This document shows positions 41,441 through 54,260 of a stretch of 64,000 bases of DNA, in pieces; the stretch's first letter is position 1; each line of letters begins with the position of its first letter. The translations under genes and the position numbers were made by a program. The notes beneath the pieces were generated by a model. It ran no database searches. It had not been told where the DNA came from and saw only the letters and a list, made by a program, of their open reading frames with translations. The DNA lies in the NCBI GenBank assembly GCA_000499405.2, contig HG738138.1, positions 23,899,097 through 23,963,096 on the forward strand, read 5' to 3'. Source of the stretch: Onchocerca volvulus (Eukaryota; Nematoda; Chromadorea; Rhabditida; Onchocercidae).

Positions 41441-44400
41441 AACATAATGTTGTTATTTTTTACATTAAAATGAAGCAAATGCTCCCAATCAATCGATTTC
41501 TTCAAAATTGTTAAATAAATAGAAAGTTTCGACCGAAAATAGTATTTTTAGATGATGGTCAAGTGATTTTAGAAGTAAAATCTCACATATTTCCGAATGA
41601 ATTAAATTTGTAAAATACTTTGAAAATTTATCAATGGACAAAAGAAGCCAAGAAAAACAAGCTAAAAAATAAAATTATATTAGGACTATCTATCCCAATA
41701 AAATTACAGAAATCAATAAAATCAATAAAACAACAAAAATCAATACCACTCGCTTTAAGTATTAAATTTCGAAGGTGGTAGGAAGTTTTGAAAATTTCTT
41801 AATTAGGAACTATTACATAATTGGGGACAGAAAAGTTGACAATGTATTTATAAATAGTAATTTTAAAACTTGATCTATAATTGAATGGAAAATTTTTCAA
41901 AACTTTCCCATTGTTGAGGAGATTGAAAGAAAATGGAAGAAATGATTTGTGAGAAAAGAATTTTAATTAATACAAATAATTTTAGATAGTAATACATTCA
42001 CTTCAACTTTAATTTAATTTGCACATGAGCAAATTAATTCCATAAAAATTTTCTTCGGATAATAATATTCATTTACTTAAATTCGATATCCAATTAATGA
42101 AAAAAGATTGGACAAATTCGCATTTCTATTTTTCAATCTCTCGTCACCATATTTAAATTTCCGAATGAATTTAAAACTAAAATTTGATCCATCAATAAGT
42201 GAGTATCAAATTTAAGTCCATGAATTTTATTATCTTAATAGTAAATTAATGTATATACAAATTAAATTGATACTAAAATGAATGAAGCATATTAGTAAAT
42301 AAAGTTACTTTTGTGTATTACCTGCAAACTTTAAATTTAATATAAGTAACTTTTTTGATTTCTTCCTCTTTCAAAAAAAAAGATTTGAATTAAACGTACT
42401 ATTTATTTTCAATTTTAATTCATAATTACTGTCTAATTTTGAATGTGTGTCTCATCATGGTATTTTCGAATAATTTTCAAAATTTTCGAAAAGATTTTCA
42501 TCATAAAATTCTCAAAAATAAAAAAAATAAATAAATAAAATATAAAAATCATTTAAAGAAAGATTTTCGCTCTTTTTTTCAGATATCAAATTTTGTAAAA
42601 AAAAATAATAATTTATAAGTTTTAACCAATTATACTAAATTAGGTGGTCGAGTGTCTTTATGCATTAAAATGAGCATCATCGTATCGACTTTTGATCAAA
42701 TTGTTGATCAATTTATCGTGACATTTTGCATATTGAGTGGTATGAAGTGAAAAAAAAAAAAAAAAAACTAGATAGTATCCTATAAATTTAAAAAATTATA
42801 CAGTAAGATGACCAAAAAAACGAGAATTTGAACTGTCACAGTTATTTTTATAAATGATTGTAATGATTTGTTATATTCGTTCTTTTCTTAGTCAATGAAA
42901 ATACAGTGATAACAGTGATAAAACAATGATAGCAATAATTAGTGCGATAAAATTACAATGATAATCTAAAATACAAAAATTGATGGAATAATTTTTTGTT
43001 AAAATTGAAATAACTCTTTTTTTCTTTCTTTTTTTGGTGAAATCATTTTTATTAAAATTAAACGGAATATGAGAATAAAAACGGAAAAGGAGTGAGAAAA
43101 GTGAAAATTAATTAATTTCAAATTACTATTAATAAATATTTCAATTTAAAATGCTAAGCGGATTATTTAGCTCAATTATTTTCGAAATCTTATTGATCCG
43201 GATTTATGTATGATTAGAAATGAGAAATTAATGTTGAAAATTATTATTACAGCTCTTATTAATTTATTCTTTTGATTATCGATTTTCAATTTGATAAATT
43301 AGTAAATTTGTGATTCAGATTCTATTGCATAGAATACTACTATTTAAACAATACCTTTTGGTGTATTATAGTGACTTGATAAATGGAACAAAATCGGTAT
43401 TTTTGTCATTGTTGAAATTTTGTCCGTAGTTGTGAATGTGTCACAGCAGATCATCGATGACATCGTTCCTTGTGAAAACCAGAAAATCAGTTTCAATTTA
43501 TTGACGAATACATCATTAAATTTTGCTCCTATAATTTATTTAACCTGAATCGATTAGTTCGCTATTATCATTTTATTTCCTGCTATTATTATTATCATTA
43601 TCGTCATTATCGTAAAATTTTACTCTTACTATTATAATCATTGAATAATTATAATAAATTAATTAAAGTACTTGAATTATTTAATTCATTTGCGTAATTT
43701 TAATGCAAAATAATTTTAATGTAATTTGAATTTTCTGCTAATTATCGTCGATTTTTTAGTCACTTTTAATCGATCATTTTTCATTGATATATTAGTAATT
43801 CATAGTATTTGAAAATTCTTGATACTAAATTTTTTCTAATTGATTGTGAAAATTTAAATAGAAATTGGAAAAATATCTACAAATATAAAATTTTCATCTT
43901 TATACACATTTCTCTTTTACACAAAGAAATTTGAGTAATTCATCGATTGGATCAATATCAGTATGAAATGACAACGAAAATATTTGCAACAATATTTGTA
44001 TGAAAAGAGATTTGTATTTATGAACTTTTTTTTTTTTTTAAATCAAAATTGACTTAAAATTAAGTTCAAAAATTAAGCAAAAAAAAAGTTTTCGTACTAA
44101 AATATTTTCCATAATTTTATAAAATTTCAAGTCACTTTAATGAATTCAATTCAATTATATGATATAATTAACTATTGAAATTTTCATATGCTAGCTTTTA
44201 TCAACTTATCAGAATTTCGATCGATACTTTATTCTTAATTTTTCTTGTAAAAACTATTTCTAAATTAAAAACTATTTCTTTCTGATTATATTGGAATGTT
44301 CAAAACATCAAAAATCACCTCTACTATTGTATCATTGATAAATTTTACATTTCCAATTAAAACCGATCATTATCGTACAAATATCCCCAGTGCAATAAAA

Positions 44401-44694
44401 ATAATGTTTCCAATAGTATCGCTTCTTTTATTTTAATTATTATTGCTAAGTATTGTAATTTCTTTTCACTTCATTCTTAATGATGAAAATTAATTTCATC
44501 ATACTGAAATATCGATTTGTTTGTTTTTTAAATTTTTTTATTATCAATTATTTATAATGGATATTATTAAAATTTTTAAATAGCAAAGGCAAGTTTTGAT
44601 CGTATTTTCAAAAATCATTAGCAGAAGAAGAATCATGCATTCAGAATATTATTTGTGCCTTCCATAAATGATTTCTCGAATACTAATTTACAGT

Positions 44695-44905
44695 TAATAT
44701 ATTCCTTTTTAGTAATTTTATGGTAGCTACTATCAAGAGTTGGATTCAGAATTATTTAGAGGTTGAATTTTAAAATTTCTGTTAATCCCAATTTACCTTT
44801 GATACATTACTCCTTTGTAATTCTATGATTTCTACTATCAAGAATTGGATTTAAAGTTAAATTTGCTGCTCGATTTTTCAATTCTCATTTAATTTAAGTA
44901 CATAT
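44695..44905. repeat. Tandem duplication of about 105 bp
   Basis: Copy 1 (about 44695-44800) and copy 2 (about 44800-44905) share ccttt followed by tagtaatttta or tgtaattcta, tatggtagctactatcaagagttgga or its diverged form, then attcagaatt or atttaaagtt. The phrase tatcaagag or tatcaagaa lies at 44731 and 44836, a period of 105. Non-coding. Confidence 0.65.
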
Positions 44906-45172
44906 ATATATATATCAAAAATCATATTGTGGATTCTAAAAGAAATTTCTAGGATTTTAAAATAATTTTTCTGTTAAGTCGTCAAAATTACAGAAACTGA
45001 CAATTTTTTCAAGTAATGCTTAAAAATTACTCCAAGTAAAGATATATCTCTATCATTATAAAAGATTTTTGCCGTTTTTATTCGAATATTATTTATCAAC
45101 TAATACAAATACTGATAATTTAAATGATATGATATGAATTGAACAAACAATCATAACATTTAGCTAAAAAGA

Positions 45173-45421
45173 ATGATGATAGATGACACATTGTATGAGA
45201 ATTACATGGATATCAGAGGACCAGATGTCACATCAGGTATCATCTTCCATTCAATCATGAGTTTTATTTGTCAAATAAACTGGTTCCACATCTTTGTATT
45301 TCGAGCAATGAAATTGAAAAATGGCATTTTTGATTTGAATTCAATCATCCGGTCCGTTGATTATTGCATAACTAGAATTTATATTCCTAAAAATTCTTTT
45401 GAAAATAAAAAATTTTTATAA
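45173..45421 (+). other. Orphan ORF of 82 codons
   Basis: An ATG ORF beginning MMIDDTLYENYMDIRGPDVT, less AT-rich than its surroundings in the first 80 bases. An acceptor-like ACATTTAG lies 16 nt upstream and a donor-like CAG/GTATCA lies at about 45236. This could be a first exon of about 22 codons, but no continuing exon can be shown. No family is recognised. Confidence 0.2.
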
Positions 45422-45553
45422 TTTTTGTCTTATCGGTGCAATGCCAATAACTTGAAAATAACTCGTAGTCTTCTACTTACAACAAATAAAATTATCTTGA
45501 CCTTAATGAATTACTCATAACTATTTATTTATTTTCTTTAAATTCTGAATCAA

Positions 45554-45990
45554 AAATTGTTTTTGGCATTCCTGCTTCAATCACTATTAAGTAGTAATAG
45601 TTTTGAATCTTTATCGGTTTAACTAGTAAAGAATTCGTATTAAATTTAAGAATTTTTGTCAAATCTACGAATTAGTTAAAGAATGCATAGTAAATTTTAC
45701 AAAATGTCAAAATTTCTATTCCCTCAAATATTTTACTCAATAAAATTAAAACACGAATAATTAAATAATTAAGATTATTTTTATCATTTCTGGTTCAATC
45801 ATCTTTAATAGTAATAGTTTTGAATCTTTCTAAATTAGTACAGGATTCATTTTAAATTTAAGAATCTTTATCAAATGTTCAATTAGTAAAAGAATATATA
45901 GTAAATTTTTAAAATTTCAAAATTTCCATTCATTCAAATATTTTATTCAATAAAATTAAAATATGAATAATTAAATAATTAACAATAATT
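45554..45990. repeat. Tandem duplication with 217-bp period
   Basis: Copies 45554-45772 and 45773-45990 share tagtaatagttttgaatctt, aaatttaagaat, atagtaaattt, tcaaatattttactcaataa (second copy tattcaataa), aattaaa, and gaataattaaataattaa. The phrase ttttgaatct lies at 45601 and 45818. Similarity is high but not perfect. Non-coding. Confidence 0.85.
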
Positions 45991-46332
45991 TTGAGATAAA
46001 ATTATCAACGATATTTTTCGCTTGAATTGTACTCAATCCGATATTCTAAAAGTATATTAATAGTTGCTAATGAGGTTTTTTTTTCATAATCTGTTGAATA
46101 TGGAATATTTTTTTTTTGGCGGCGAACAGATGGATGTCAAGAATTTGTCGTAGTTGATTTTTGATCATTTAATTGGAAATCTGGAATACAAGAAAAAAAT
46201 CATGTTAATGTACACTCTTTGAAGTATACCGATAATATGATATCATTAAATGTGGGATAAGTAGTAGTTAGTAATAGTAAGATTACTTTGAAGAGCTCAT
46301 TATATGCAACTTAACAAAAAAGGTTTCATTTG

Positions 46333-46446
46333 ATGGCGCAATTTGAATTTTTCCATCAAATCACCGCCCGATTCGCTTCCTCGGATATGCGCAAGTTTCT
46401 TTTATGTTATTGTCAAAATTTCGCCGTTCCAATGGACAGCTGTTAA
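46333..46446 (+). other. Orphan small ORF in a GC-rich island
   Basis: Encodes 37 residues from ATG at 46333 to TAA at 46444-46446, starting MAQFEFFHQITARFASSDMR and containing CYC. Within a very AT-rich region, 46330-46450 stands out for GC content (accgcccgattcgcttcctc). It has no splice sites or family. It may be a small-peptide gene, an isolated exon, or a regulatory island read by chance as open. Confidence 0.25.
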
Positions 46447-47828
46447 TGAACAAATTTTGTTGTCCAATCGTAGTTTTTTGGCTTTTTTGGCTTTTTTTTT
46501 TTTGAACTAAGCCGCAGTTTTTATTGATTAGCAGTGATGGTATTTGTTATTGTTCAAAAAATTATTGATATTGAAAATGAATAGATAATTTTAAATGATA
46601 GATATATGAGGAGACATTTGGTAGACGGTAACAAAATAGTTCGTTCATTAGTGATATCGTATTCTTTTCTCATTTCTTACTTTTTTTTTTTTTTCTCTTC
46701 TCTTTACATTATTTTACATTTCAACTTTTTTTTTTTTTCGCTCATTTCAATTCGTTTTTTTACAAAAAAAAATTGATTGATTTAAATGGCATGTACAAAT
46801 CGATGGATGAAATATTACATTTCTATTGCCAGAAATATTCAAAAACAAAATTTGGATGTGATAAGTTTTTTTTTTTTTTTTTTATATAATAAATTCAGTA
46901 AATTTTGAATTAATCACTTGGTCAAATTTAAAAAAAAACAAGATTTAACTTGAATTTCCGGTCATTGTGAAATGAAAAAAAAAAAAATGATTTTTTTAAA
47001 ATAAATATTTCATTAACCGGAAAAAAATCGAGCCACCGTATTTATTAATTTTGTTTTTTTTTCTTTTTTCTTTTTTTTTTTGGAGAAAGAAATTACCTGA
47101 AAATTGGGAATACGGTGGTTTGAAAAGGAAAATTTATGATCGAAGAGAGACTTGATAATTGTTTGACTCTCCCTTGACAGTTATTTATTGTGTCGCTTCT
47201 CTCTATCAATTGTGTCTTTTGTTTTTTTTTTGTTTTTTTTTTTTTTTTGTCTCATAAATTTTTAAAAATAAATATTCGTTATAAAAAGAAAAAAATAGAG
47301 ACTCATTTCATTGTTCCGTGTTTTTTTTTGATGACCTTTATTTAGTCATAACAATCAAAATGATCATGAAATAATGATTTGGTGATTATGAAAATATCTC
47401 CAGCTTATCATTCGTCATCAATAGTATAGCTGTTTTACTAACTTGGATTACCCGATCTTATAATCTCATAATTATCCCTTGCTTGTCGTTTTGCATGCAA
47501 ATCGCTACTTCAGACAGTTAGATATTCATTAATATTTGTCATTATTTTTGGATCGATAAAATTAGTTATTTATATAGGAATGAAGAAAATCATGAAAAAG
47601 TCAAACAGACAGAATACATCGATTATGAGCAATATCGAATGAATTTCTATGAGAAACATGATGAATTACTTGGCTAATTTTTAGGTAAACTTAATGAATT
47701 AAAAAATTGGAAAAAAAAAACTCATTTTTTTTACTTCTTCTGAAATCTCGAGATTCAATTTATCGTCCGTAGTAATTAATAATTTAAATAGTAATCTATG
47801 AAAGTATTATATCAGTCCTTCTTCGTCA

Positions 47829-47881
47829 TAGAATTCTTTGCCATGCAAAAGGTCATCGGTTCATTTCTCTCAATGCCACCA
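47829..47881 (+). pseudogene. tRNA-Gly-like relic, 5' truncated
   Basis: The order TAGAATTCT, TGCCATGC, AAAAGGTC, GGTTCA, CAATGC, then CACCA follows a eukaryotic tRNA-Gly(GCC) from the D arm to the 3' end. The matches are the TAGAATTCT after the D loop, the GCCA anticodon region, the GGTTC of the B box and the CAATGC acceptor strand. The anticodon stem has lost about four bases, the T stem no longer pairs, and no matching 5' acceptor strand is visible. The terminal CCA suggests a copy of a mature tRNA. Function as a tRNA is excluded; the origin is inferred. Confidence 0.4.
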
Positions 47882-48734
47882 AAACCTATGCTTATTTCAA
47901 TATTTTATCTATAAATCGAAAAGAATGCAAAAATTTTAAAATATATTGAAATTTGTTAGGAAAAAAACAAGCGAAAATCATGAGATAAATATAAAAGTGC
48001 TGCATTTTCTGTGCTAACTGATAAAAATATAAATCAAATCGATGGCCATAATCTGTCCATCACTTACAACACGACGAAGGTCAAAGTAGTTGAATCGTAA
48101 AAATTACTCATGGCGCCATTAATTCACATTGAATTGTCAACAGGCCATAAATTATCATCTCGCTTCTTCTTTTTTTTTTCTTAACAATTATTTTATTACC
48201 GTATAAATCAAATGCTTAAGTAGTTCACTTGAAAATTTCAAATAATTTTTGTTGTAAGTTTACCAAACAGTAAGATAAGATAACAAAGTAATTATAAAGT
48301 GCTTCATTTAAAAATTTGACAATTATTATCGATTTAATAAACGTATGATAAGATAACAGAATAATGAGCTATCTTATTAAGAGTATTATTAGCAATTAAT
48401 TCCATTATTTATAAACATATTTTAAAAAAGTAATCACTTCGATCAATTTTTATTGATTTTTTAAATTTATAAAATTATTTACGAAAGATCTACAATATTT
48501 GAAACTAGAATTAATTAATTGAAATTAAAATTAATCAACTAATCTATCCTCATATTATTATGACATACATAGTATTTGTCAAGCAATTTTGATTATATTT
48601 TTTTTTTTTTTTAAATAACGAAATTAACGAGACTTATTTGAAGACTAAATAATAATATTGATGATTATTGAAAGGTCTATATTAATACATTAACAGCATA
48701 TTCTAAAGTGCCGTGTTGTCAAACTCCTACTCCT

Positions 48735-48990
48735 ATATTTGTCCTTCACCAATTCCTCAGTTCCATTCTTCTGAATCTTTCAAATTCTTCTATTCCTCTC
48801 CTGAATCCCCCGCCTTTTTTGTTCTCTACTGATTCCTCAATTTCATTCTCCTGAATCCTTCGTCTTCTGCTAATCTACTCTTGATTTTCCCGCCTTTTTT
48901 GTTCTCTACTGATTCCTCACTTCCATTCTTCTGAATCTTCCGTCTTCTACTTTTTTCTCCCGAGTTTCCCGCCTTCCTTCTTCTATTCCG
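48735..48990. repeat. 80-bp tandem repeat, three copies
   Basis: The phrase attcctca(g/a/c)tt(c/t)cattct(t/c)ctgaatc begins at about 48752, 48832 and 48912, a period of 80 bp. The unit also contains cccgccttttttgttctctactg (two perfect copies) and cgtcttct. Since 80 is not a multiple of three, the basic minus-strand ORF over it (48826-49101) is not a coding repeat. Confidence 0.85.
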
Positions 48991-50340
48991 CATATTAAAT
49001 GCTTTCCTGTGCATTTTTAATACTATTTTCAAATGAATGATTGCACAGCAATTATCGAATAACTTCAAGTGTCGCTTGTCACTCGACACTGTACATTCCA
49101 TTTCTTAAATATACACGTAACCATTCATTTCTCATGAAAATTTCCAATCGCTCCCATTTTTGATGGACCATCTTTGAAGTGACTATTTATTGAACAAAAT
49201 GAATGAAGTAATGAAAGAAACAGGTCATGTATTTTTCGAATCGAATGGTGGAATGAGGAAGTAACTGAAGTCAAGAAGTCATGTCATTTCAAGAAACTAA
49301 TTATCTACTAAAAGTATATTTACTTTAATAGTTTGCAAAACTTCATCAACAAACAAAGTATTCCAAGGAATCTTTTTCATGATAATTTACAAATATGCAA
49401 TGTTACGAAATAATCTATTGATTGATTTTTAATCACTCAATCTGTATCATTTTATTTTTCATAATCATTTATGATCATCGTAATAGTAATAAAATTTTTT
49501 CAACAAATAAATATTTTGAGCAATCTTTTCTATGATATTAGCGATAAGTAATGTTGTTTAGGAAGAAATCATCTAATCGATTGATTGATTTTAGATTTTT
49601 TAGTCTAAAAAATATCATTCCGTTTTTTTTTTACGATAATTTATGATTGATAGTAAGCACTATTTCTATTTTATTTGTTTCTGTATGTGAAAATAATTTT
49701 CATTGATTTTTTTTTCTTGAAAATTACTTTAGAAACTAAAGTTTATGCGAGATATCATATTTTACGTCATAAATTTACAGCGAGTTAATACATATTGCTA
49801 GTGACGAAGTGATATTATTTATATTTTATATTCAATTATATAATATTTTTTTTATTTTGAATAGGGATTTTCAAAAAATTTGAATAAGATGGGAGTGATA
49901 AACGAAAATCAGGACTAGAACAAATAATTACTTTTGAATCCAAAAATCTGAATTGTGTTTTTTTTTTTTTTGCTATATGTGAAAATAAGTTTTATTGATC
50001 ATTTCTAGAAAAAAAAAAAAAAAAAAAAAACTTCAAACAGCAGTAGAAAGTTTAAAGTTTATGAATTCATTGACTTTATACAAATTGAAGTTAAAATATG
50101 TTGAATTCCAAATTATTCAAAAGTGAAGTTTTCCGTTAAAATTTTAAAGATATGATATTAAATTTTATTTAAAATAAATTTACATCAGATGTTATTATTT
50201 CTATTTTTGCACAAAATTGATAATAAAAAAATTTTAACTTCCACATAAGTAAAAACAAACCAAAATTCAGATTGTTTTGATTGAGAAGTCATAATTATTT
50301 GTTTTTAACTCTTGGGTCTCTTTAATCTTTCCCATTTCTC

Positions 50341-50514
50341 TCATTCGTTTAAAATGACCTCAAACTTGAGGAAATTATTAATCTCATGCCAATTATATGT
50401 ACATCTCCGCCAAGTAACCTCCAACTCGACCTTGTTCACCCTGATCAACTCCAATTCTTTCATCAATTTCCATCGATATTGAACCTTATTTGCCTCAATG
50501 AAAAATCTATTCAT
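50341..50514 (-). other. Orphan ORF of 57 codons in a GC-richer patch
   Basis: Starts MNRFFIEANKVQYRWKLMKE and ends at TGA. The patch 50380-50540 is clearly GC-richer than its surroundings, and the residue mix (charged, with Trp and no homopolymers) is unlike the low-complexity ORFs around it. There are no flanking splice signals of quality and no recognised family. It could be a single exon or a small gene. Confidence 0.25.
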
Positions 50515-53500
50515 CCATTAACGGATTGCTGTTGCTAAGTAACGAATAAAGAATCCTATCGAGTAGTAAATAGTATGTTTATTTAAATGAAATCTTTCAT
50601 CTCCTTTTTTCCACTCTTTTCTATTTTCTGACTTTAAAACTCAAACTTTAAATTAAGCCAAGGTTCGATTCATATCCAATTTTTATTTAATTATTTTCAA
50701 TCTTCAAAACTTTCAGTCTAATCGTAATATCATCTAAGACTTACGGGTGCTGTTCTATTACTTGATAACAACTATGATATCTTTTATTTTACTAAAGATC
50801 TAGATTTAATATTTGGATATAGGTGAACTAGATTTCGTTTTTTTTTTTGTTTTTGTTTACTTATCTTTCAAGTTGTCATTAAGTAATATTTATGCCAACT
50901 GAATCGAGCGATAAAATGGTGCCATTTGAAAAATAGTTCATAAATTATTTGTCAGTGTTTTATCAGAGAAAGAGAAAAGATACTGATAAGAGGAGATGAT
51001 GTTGGATAAACGTCAATTGCATTCATTAATTTAATCACTTGAAGAAATCTCCCGTCATTCTTAAAAAGGATTTACTATCTAAGATTTTGAACGAATAATC
51101 CTTTCTTCTTTTCACTTTAATCCTTTTCCAATTGTTTCAGCAAATAGTAAAAATCCAGTGAAAGAAGTTGTGAAATTTTCGTTTCGATAATTTTCAAAAA
51201 GAATTCGAGAAATTTCTCGAATCTTCCTTGTTTTTTCCATTTGTATCGTTATATTTTCACATTGTATGTAAATTTGCTAATAATGATTGATAATATATGA
51301 GAGATTTTCAAATCATTCAAGTATTCCATTCTTTAAAATTTTTACTACTCTTCGAGAGTGAATTTATACATAAATAGAGAAATCGAAATGTTAATTTAAA
51401 TCTTCCATAGATATTAACTAATTAAAATTTATACGAATTCTAGTGATTGAATAATTTTATTCTATTTTCAAGTTAATTTTTATTTCATATTTTCTTCAAA
51501 ACGAAGAACATTGCAGCACCGATTTATGAAGAAAGCAAGGAAAAGAATTGTAATTTGAGAGCTACCGTAGCTTAAGAACAGATGGAATAAAATTGAGGAG
51601 TAAAGTGAAACTTGTTGCCGTCAGGTGTCATTAACCTGTTGAACTGTTGTCGCTCAACTGTTAATCTAATGCCTAGCATAATGTCAATCAAAATGATAAC
51701 TAAAAATTTTATTTTCTAAAATGCTCCCTTCGAGAATTTGCTTTTTACGCTTATTAGCTATTAGTTTCATGTAATATCTTCTGCTCCTTTCATTCATTTT
51801 TTTTTTACTAAACTTGATAAAACTTATTAAGAGCATTTCGCTTGATTAATTCCTGTCTTGAATATAAAATCTGCTCAGAATCTTTTATTCTAAATTACCG
51901 TATCACAATGCATTATGAAAAGCTTATCGTAACTGCTTGTTAATTTTTGAGAAAAAAATGCAAGAGATTAATTCCGAAGAAATTAATTTTAAAAGTAAGT
52001 AAACGAGAGCATTCAGAATCATTCATATTTCCATCAGCAATATTTACATATAAAAGCTTTCTTTCAAAATAAAATTAACTAAAATTAAGTTAATGAAAAA
52101 GTCTTTAAATGGCTAATCGAAAGAGATGTTACGAATTGCTTTCGTTGACAAACTTTTCAAAGCTTTAAAGATTTGCAATTAGTAAGTCCTTTTCTATGAA
52201 TGCATCAGAACTAAAATGGAAGGTATTTAAATTCTGATAATTCTGATTACATTAATGCGAAATTATGATATCACTGATAATATCATAATTCTTCTTTTAC
52301 TAATTTTAACATCTCTTCTCTTTTTCTTCATTCTTCCTCATTTATTCATCCTTTTTTTTTTTTTTTTTGACGAATTATTTTAAATTAGAAACAATGAGCA
52401 ATTTTAGGGGAAAAAATGCGCATTTTTAGATGTTTCATTAATTTAGCGTATTATTATCTTAATTGTTATAATTTTCACGTTGATATCGAAAACAACACGT
52501 ATTAAAATGTTTCACGTCAACTTTTTTTTTTGTTTTCTATTTAAAATTCATCATCGAATTTTTTTTTTTTCAACATTTTCTATATTTGTAAATATGCAGA
52601 TGTAAGTATGATTGTGTGTTTGTTCATTATTAGTATATTTATTTTCAATAATATATGGATGGTTGATCTCAGTGCGTTCTAATGCATTTATATTTTTCCA
52701 TTCAACCATATGAAATTCAATAATTAATTCTTGGACAAATTCAATAATTAATTCTACGATAGCTTATATATATATATATATAGGCAAAATCAAGCATCAT
52801 CCCTTTGAAAAGAAATTTAGAATACCGTAATTAACCTGTTTGATCAGGTATAATTTAGTTCTATTCATCAAATTTGTGCACCATTAAATTATGCGATTTA
52901 TAAAATGATTTCAATTAGTATCCTATTTTCTATTCATTTCGTTAAAATTCGAGAAAAAAAAACTTATATCTATAGAAATATTAAAATTAGTGTAAAATAT
53001 TTAAGTTTTCTTTAAAAATATATGAAAGATATTTTCAACAATAAAATTTTCAATAAAGTTTGATGATCAGAAAAGAATTTTAACGCATATTTTTTCCTTT
53101 TTTTTTCAAGAAATTAAATCTAGGAGTACGGTAGTTAATGTTTGAAATGCACCATTACATACGATATCTTGAAAATATCGACGAATCAAACTATTTGATA
53201 TGCTAATTATCTCTAATTAGCTTAAGCTAGTAACTAAAGGAGAGTAACTAAATTAGTCGATGAATATATTGCATTGATTAAAAATCGATTTTGAATAATT
53301 TTTATGAAATAATCGATAAGTTAATTGTCATCACATATCAAATTATTATCATGATATTTGTTGAAAAAAAAAAAAAAAAAAAACTATATTACTATTGTAA
53401 AATAGTTTCAGTAAAGGAATTTTGAAATTTTCTCAATTTTGCTGACAAATGGCAGTGTCATTGATTTAAAAAGGATAGAAAAAAATTTTTGGCGCAAACG

Positions 53501-53682
53501 TTAAATGAATTGTTGGGAGTGAATGAACAAATATTCACACCTTTCTTCATCTCTTTCTTTCTTCATATCCATTTTTTCATACTGATGATAATTGTATTAT
53601 ACTATTTTGCGTTGAATTTTTTTCGAGCAAATAATTTAATTTCCTTTTTTTTTTCAATCAATAAGATTTGATAGAATTTACA
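50515..53682. other. Intergenic, upstream of the F-box-like gene
   Basis: No exon is supported. A somewhat GC-richer patch lies at 51600-51680 (gttgccgtcaggtgtcattaa, then aactgttgtcgctcaactgt), and an (AT)9 run at 52764-52782. T and A runs are frequent. Confidence 0.4.
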
Positions 53683-53683
53683 G

Positions 53684-54228
53684 AACTTGATGGATTTCAA
53701 TGTAGAATCAACTGTAGAACCTGAAACATCAATGAATATTGCATTATATGATTGTATACCTCCGGAACTAATCGTAAAGATCGACAAATATTTATCCTTC
53801 GAGGATAGTCTTCATTTTCAGGTATTCATTTCTAACATAAATTAATTATATTAAACTTATTTTTTGGAAATTGCAAACATTGGTTTTTTTTTTTTTAGAA
53901 GAAAAATTGCTATTTCAGCAAAATTTCATTTGATAATAAGAAATGATACAGCCAGTTGACAACTATATATTTAGATATTGCTGATATAGAAATATTTGAA
54001 TTTATGATAGTGAAATTAATATTAATTTAAAATTCCTAAAAAAAAATGTATGTTTAAATTTCGATAATTAACTATTTACGATAATTCGAAGTGTAATATG
54101 TCATTTTAGGAATGCTCGAATTATATCAAATCTGTATTGTGTTTCAATTGGTGTCATTATGACAAAATCCAGGTATGCCTATGTCAAACTAATCCGGGAA
54201 AATATGATTTTATAAATGTCCACTATAA

Positions 54229-54260
<32 letters not shown>

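Larger units (their letters stand above)
26099..45172. other. Gene-poor AT-rich region, first part
   Basis: About 19 kb in which no exon chain can be supported on either strand. It holds A/T homopolymers, an (AT)10 run at 27441-27460 and the minisatellite-like arrays listed separately. The ORFs longer than 60 codons here are low-complexity and Lys/Phe/Ile/Asn-rich. It may be intergenic, or a large intron of the gene at 21.6-26.1 kb if that gene has a distant first exon. Confidence 0.5.
46447..50340. other. Gene-poor region with repeats
   Basis: No exon is supported. Besides the tRNA relic (47829-47881) and the 80-bp tandem array (48735-48990), about 49375-49500 and 49540-49660 look like diverged duplicates (shared aataatctattgattgattttt or atcgattgattgattttag, and gataatttatgat). 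A GC-richer patch at 48040-48150 contains gaaggtcaaagt, a nuclear-receptor half-site-like sequence, with no other support. Confidence 0.4.

Noticed and set aside
43436..43560. Coding-like frames on both strands around a GC-richer patch
   Set aside because: Both strands are open at once, no splice signals bracket either frame convincingly, and no family is suggested.
48826..49101. Basic 91-codon ORF on the minus strand
   Set aside because: It lies over the 80-bp tandem repeat. The period is not a multiple of three, so the Arg/Lys-rich sequence is a by-product of pyrimidine-rich repeats.
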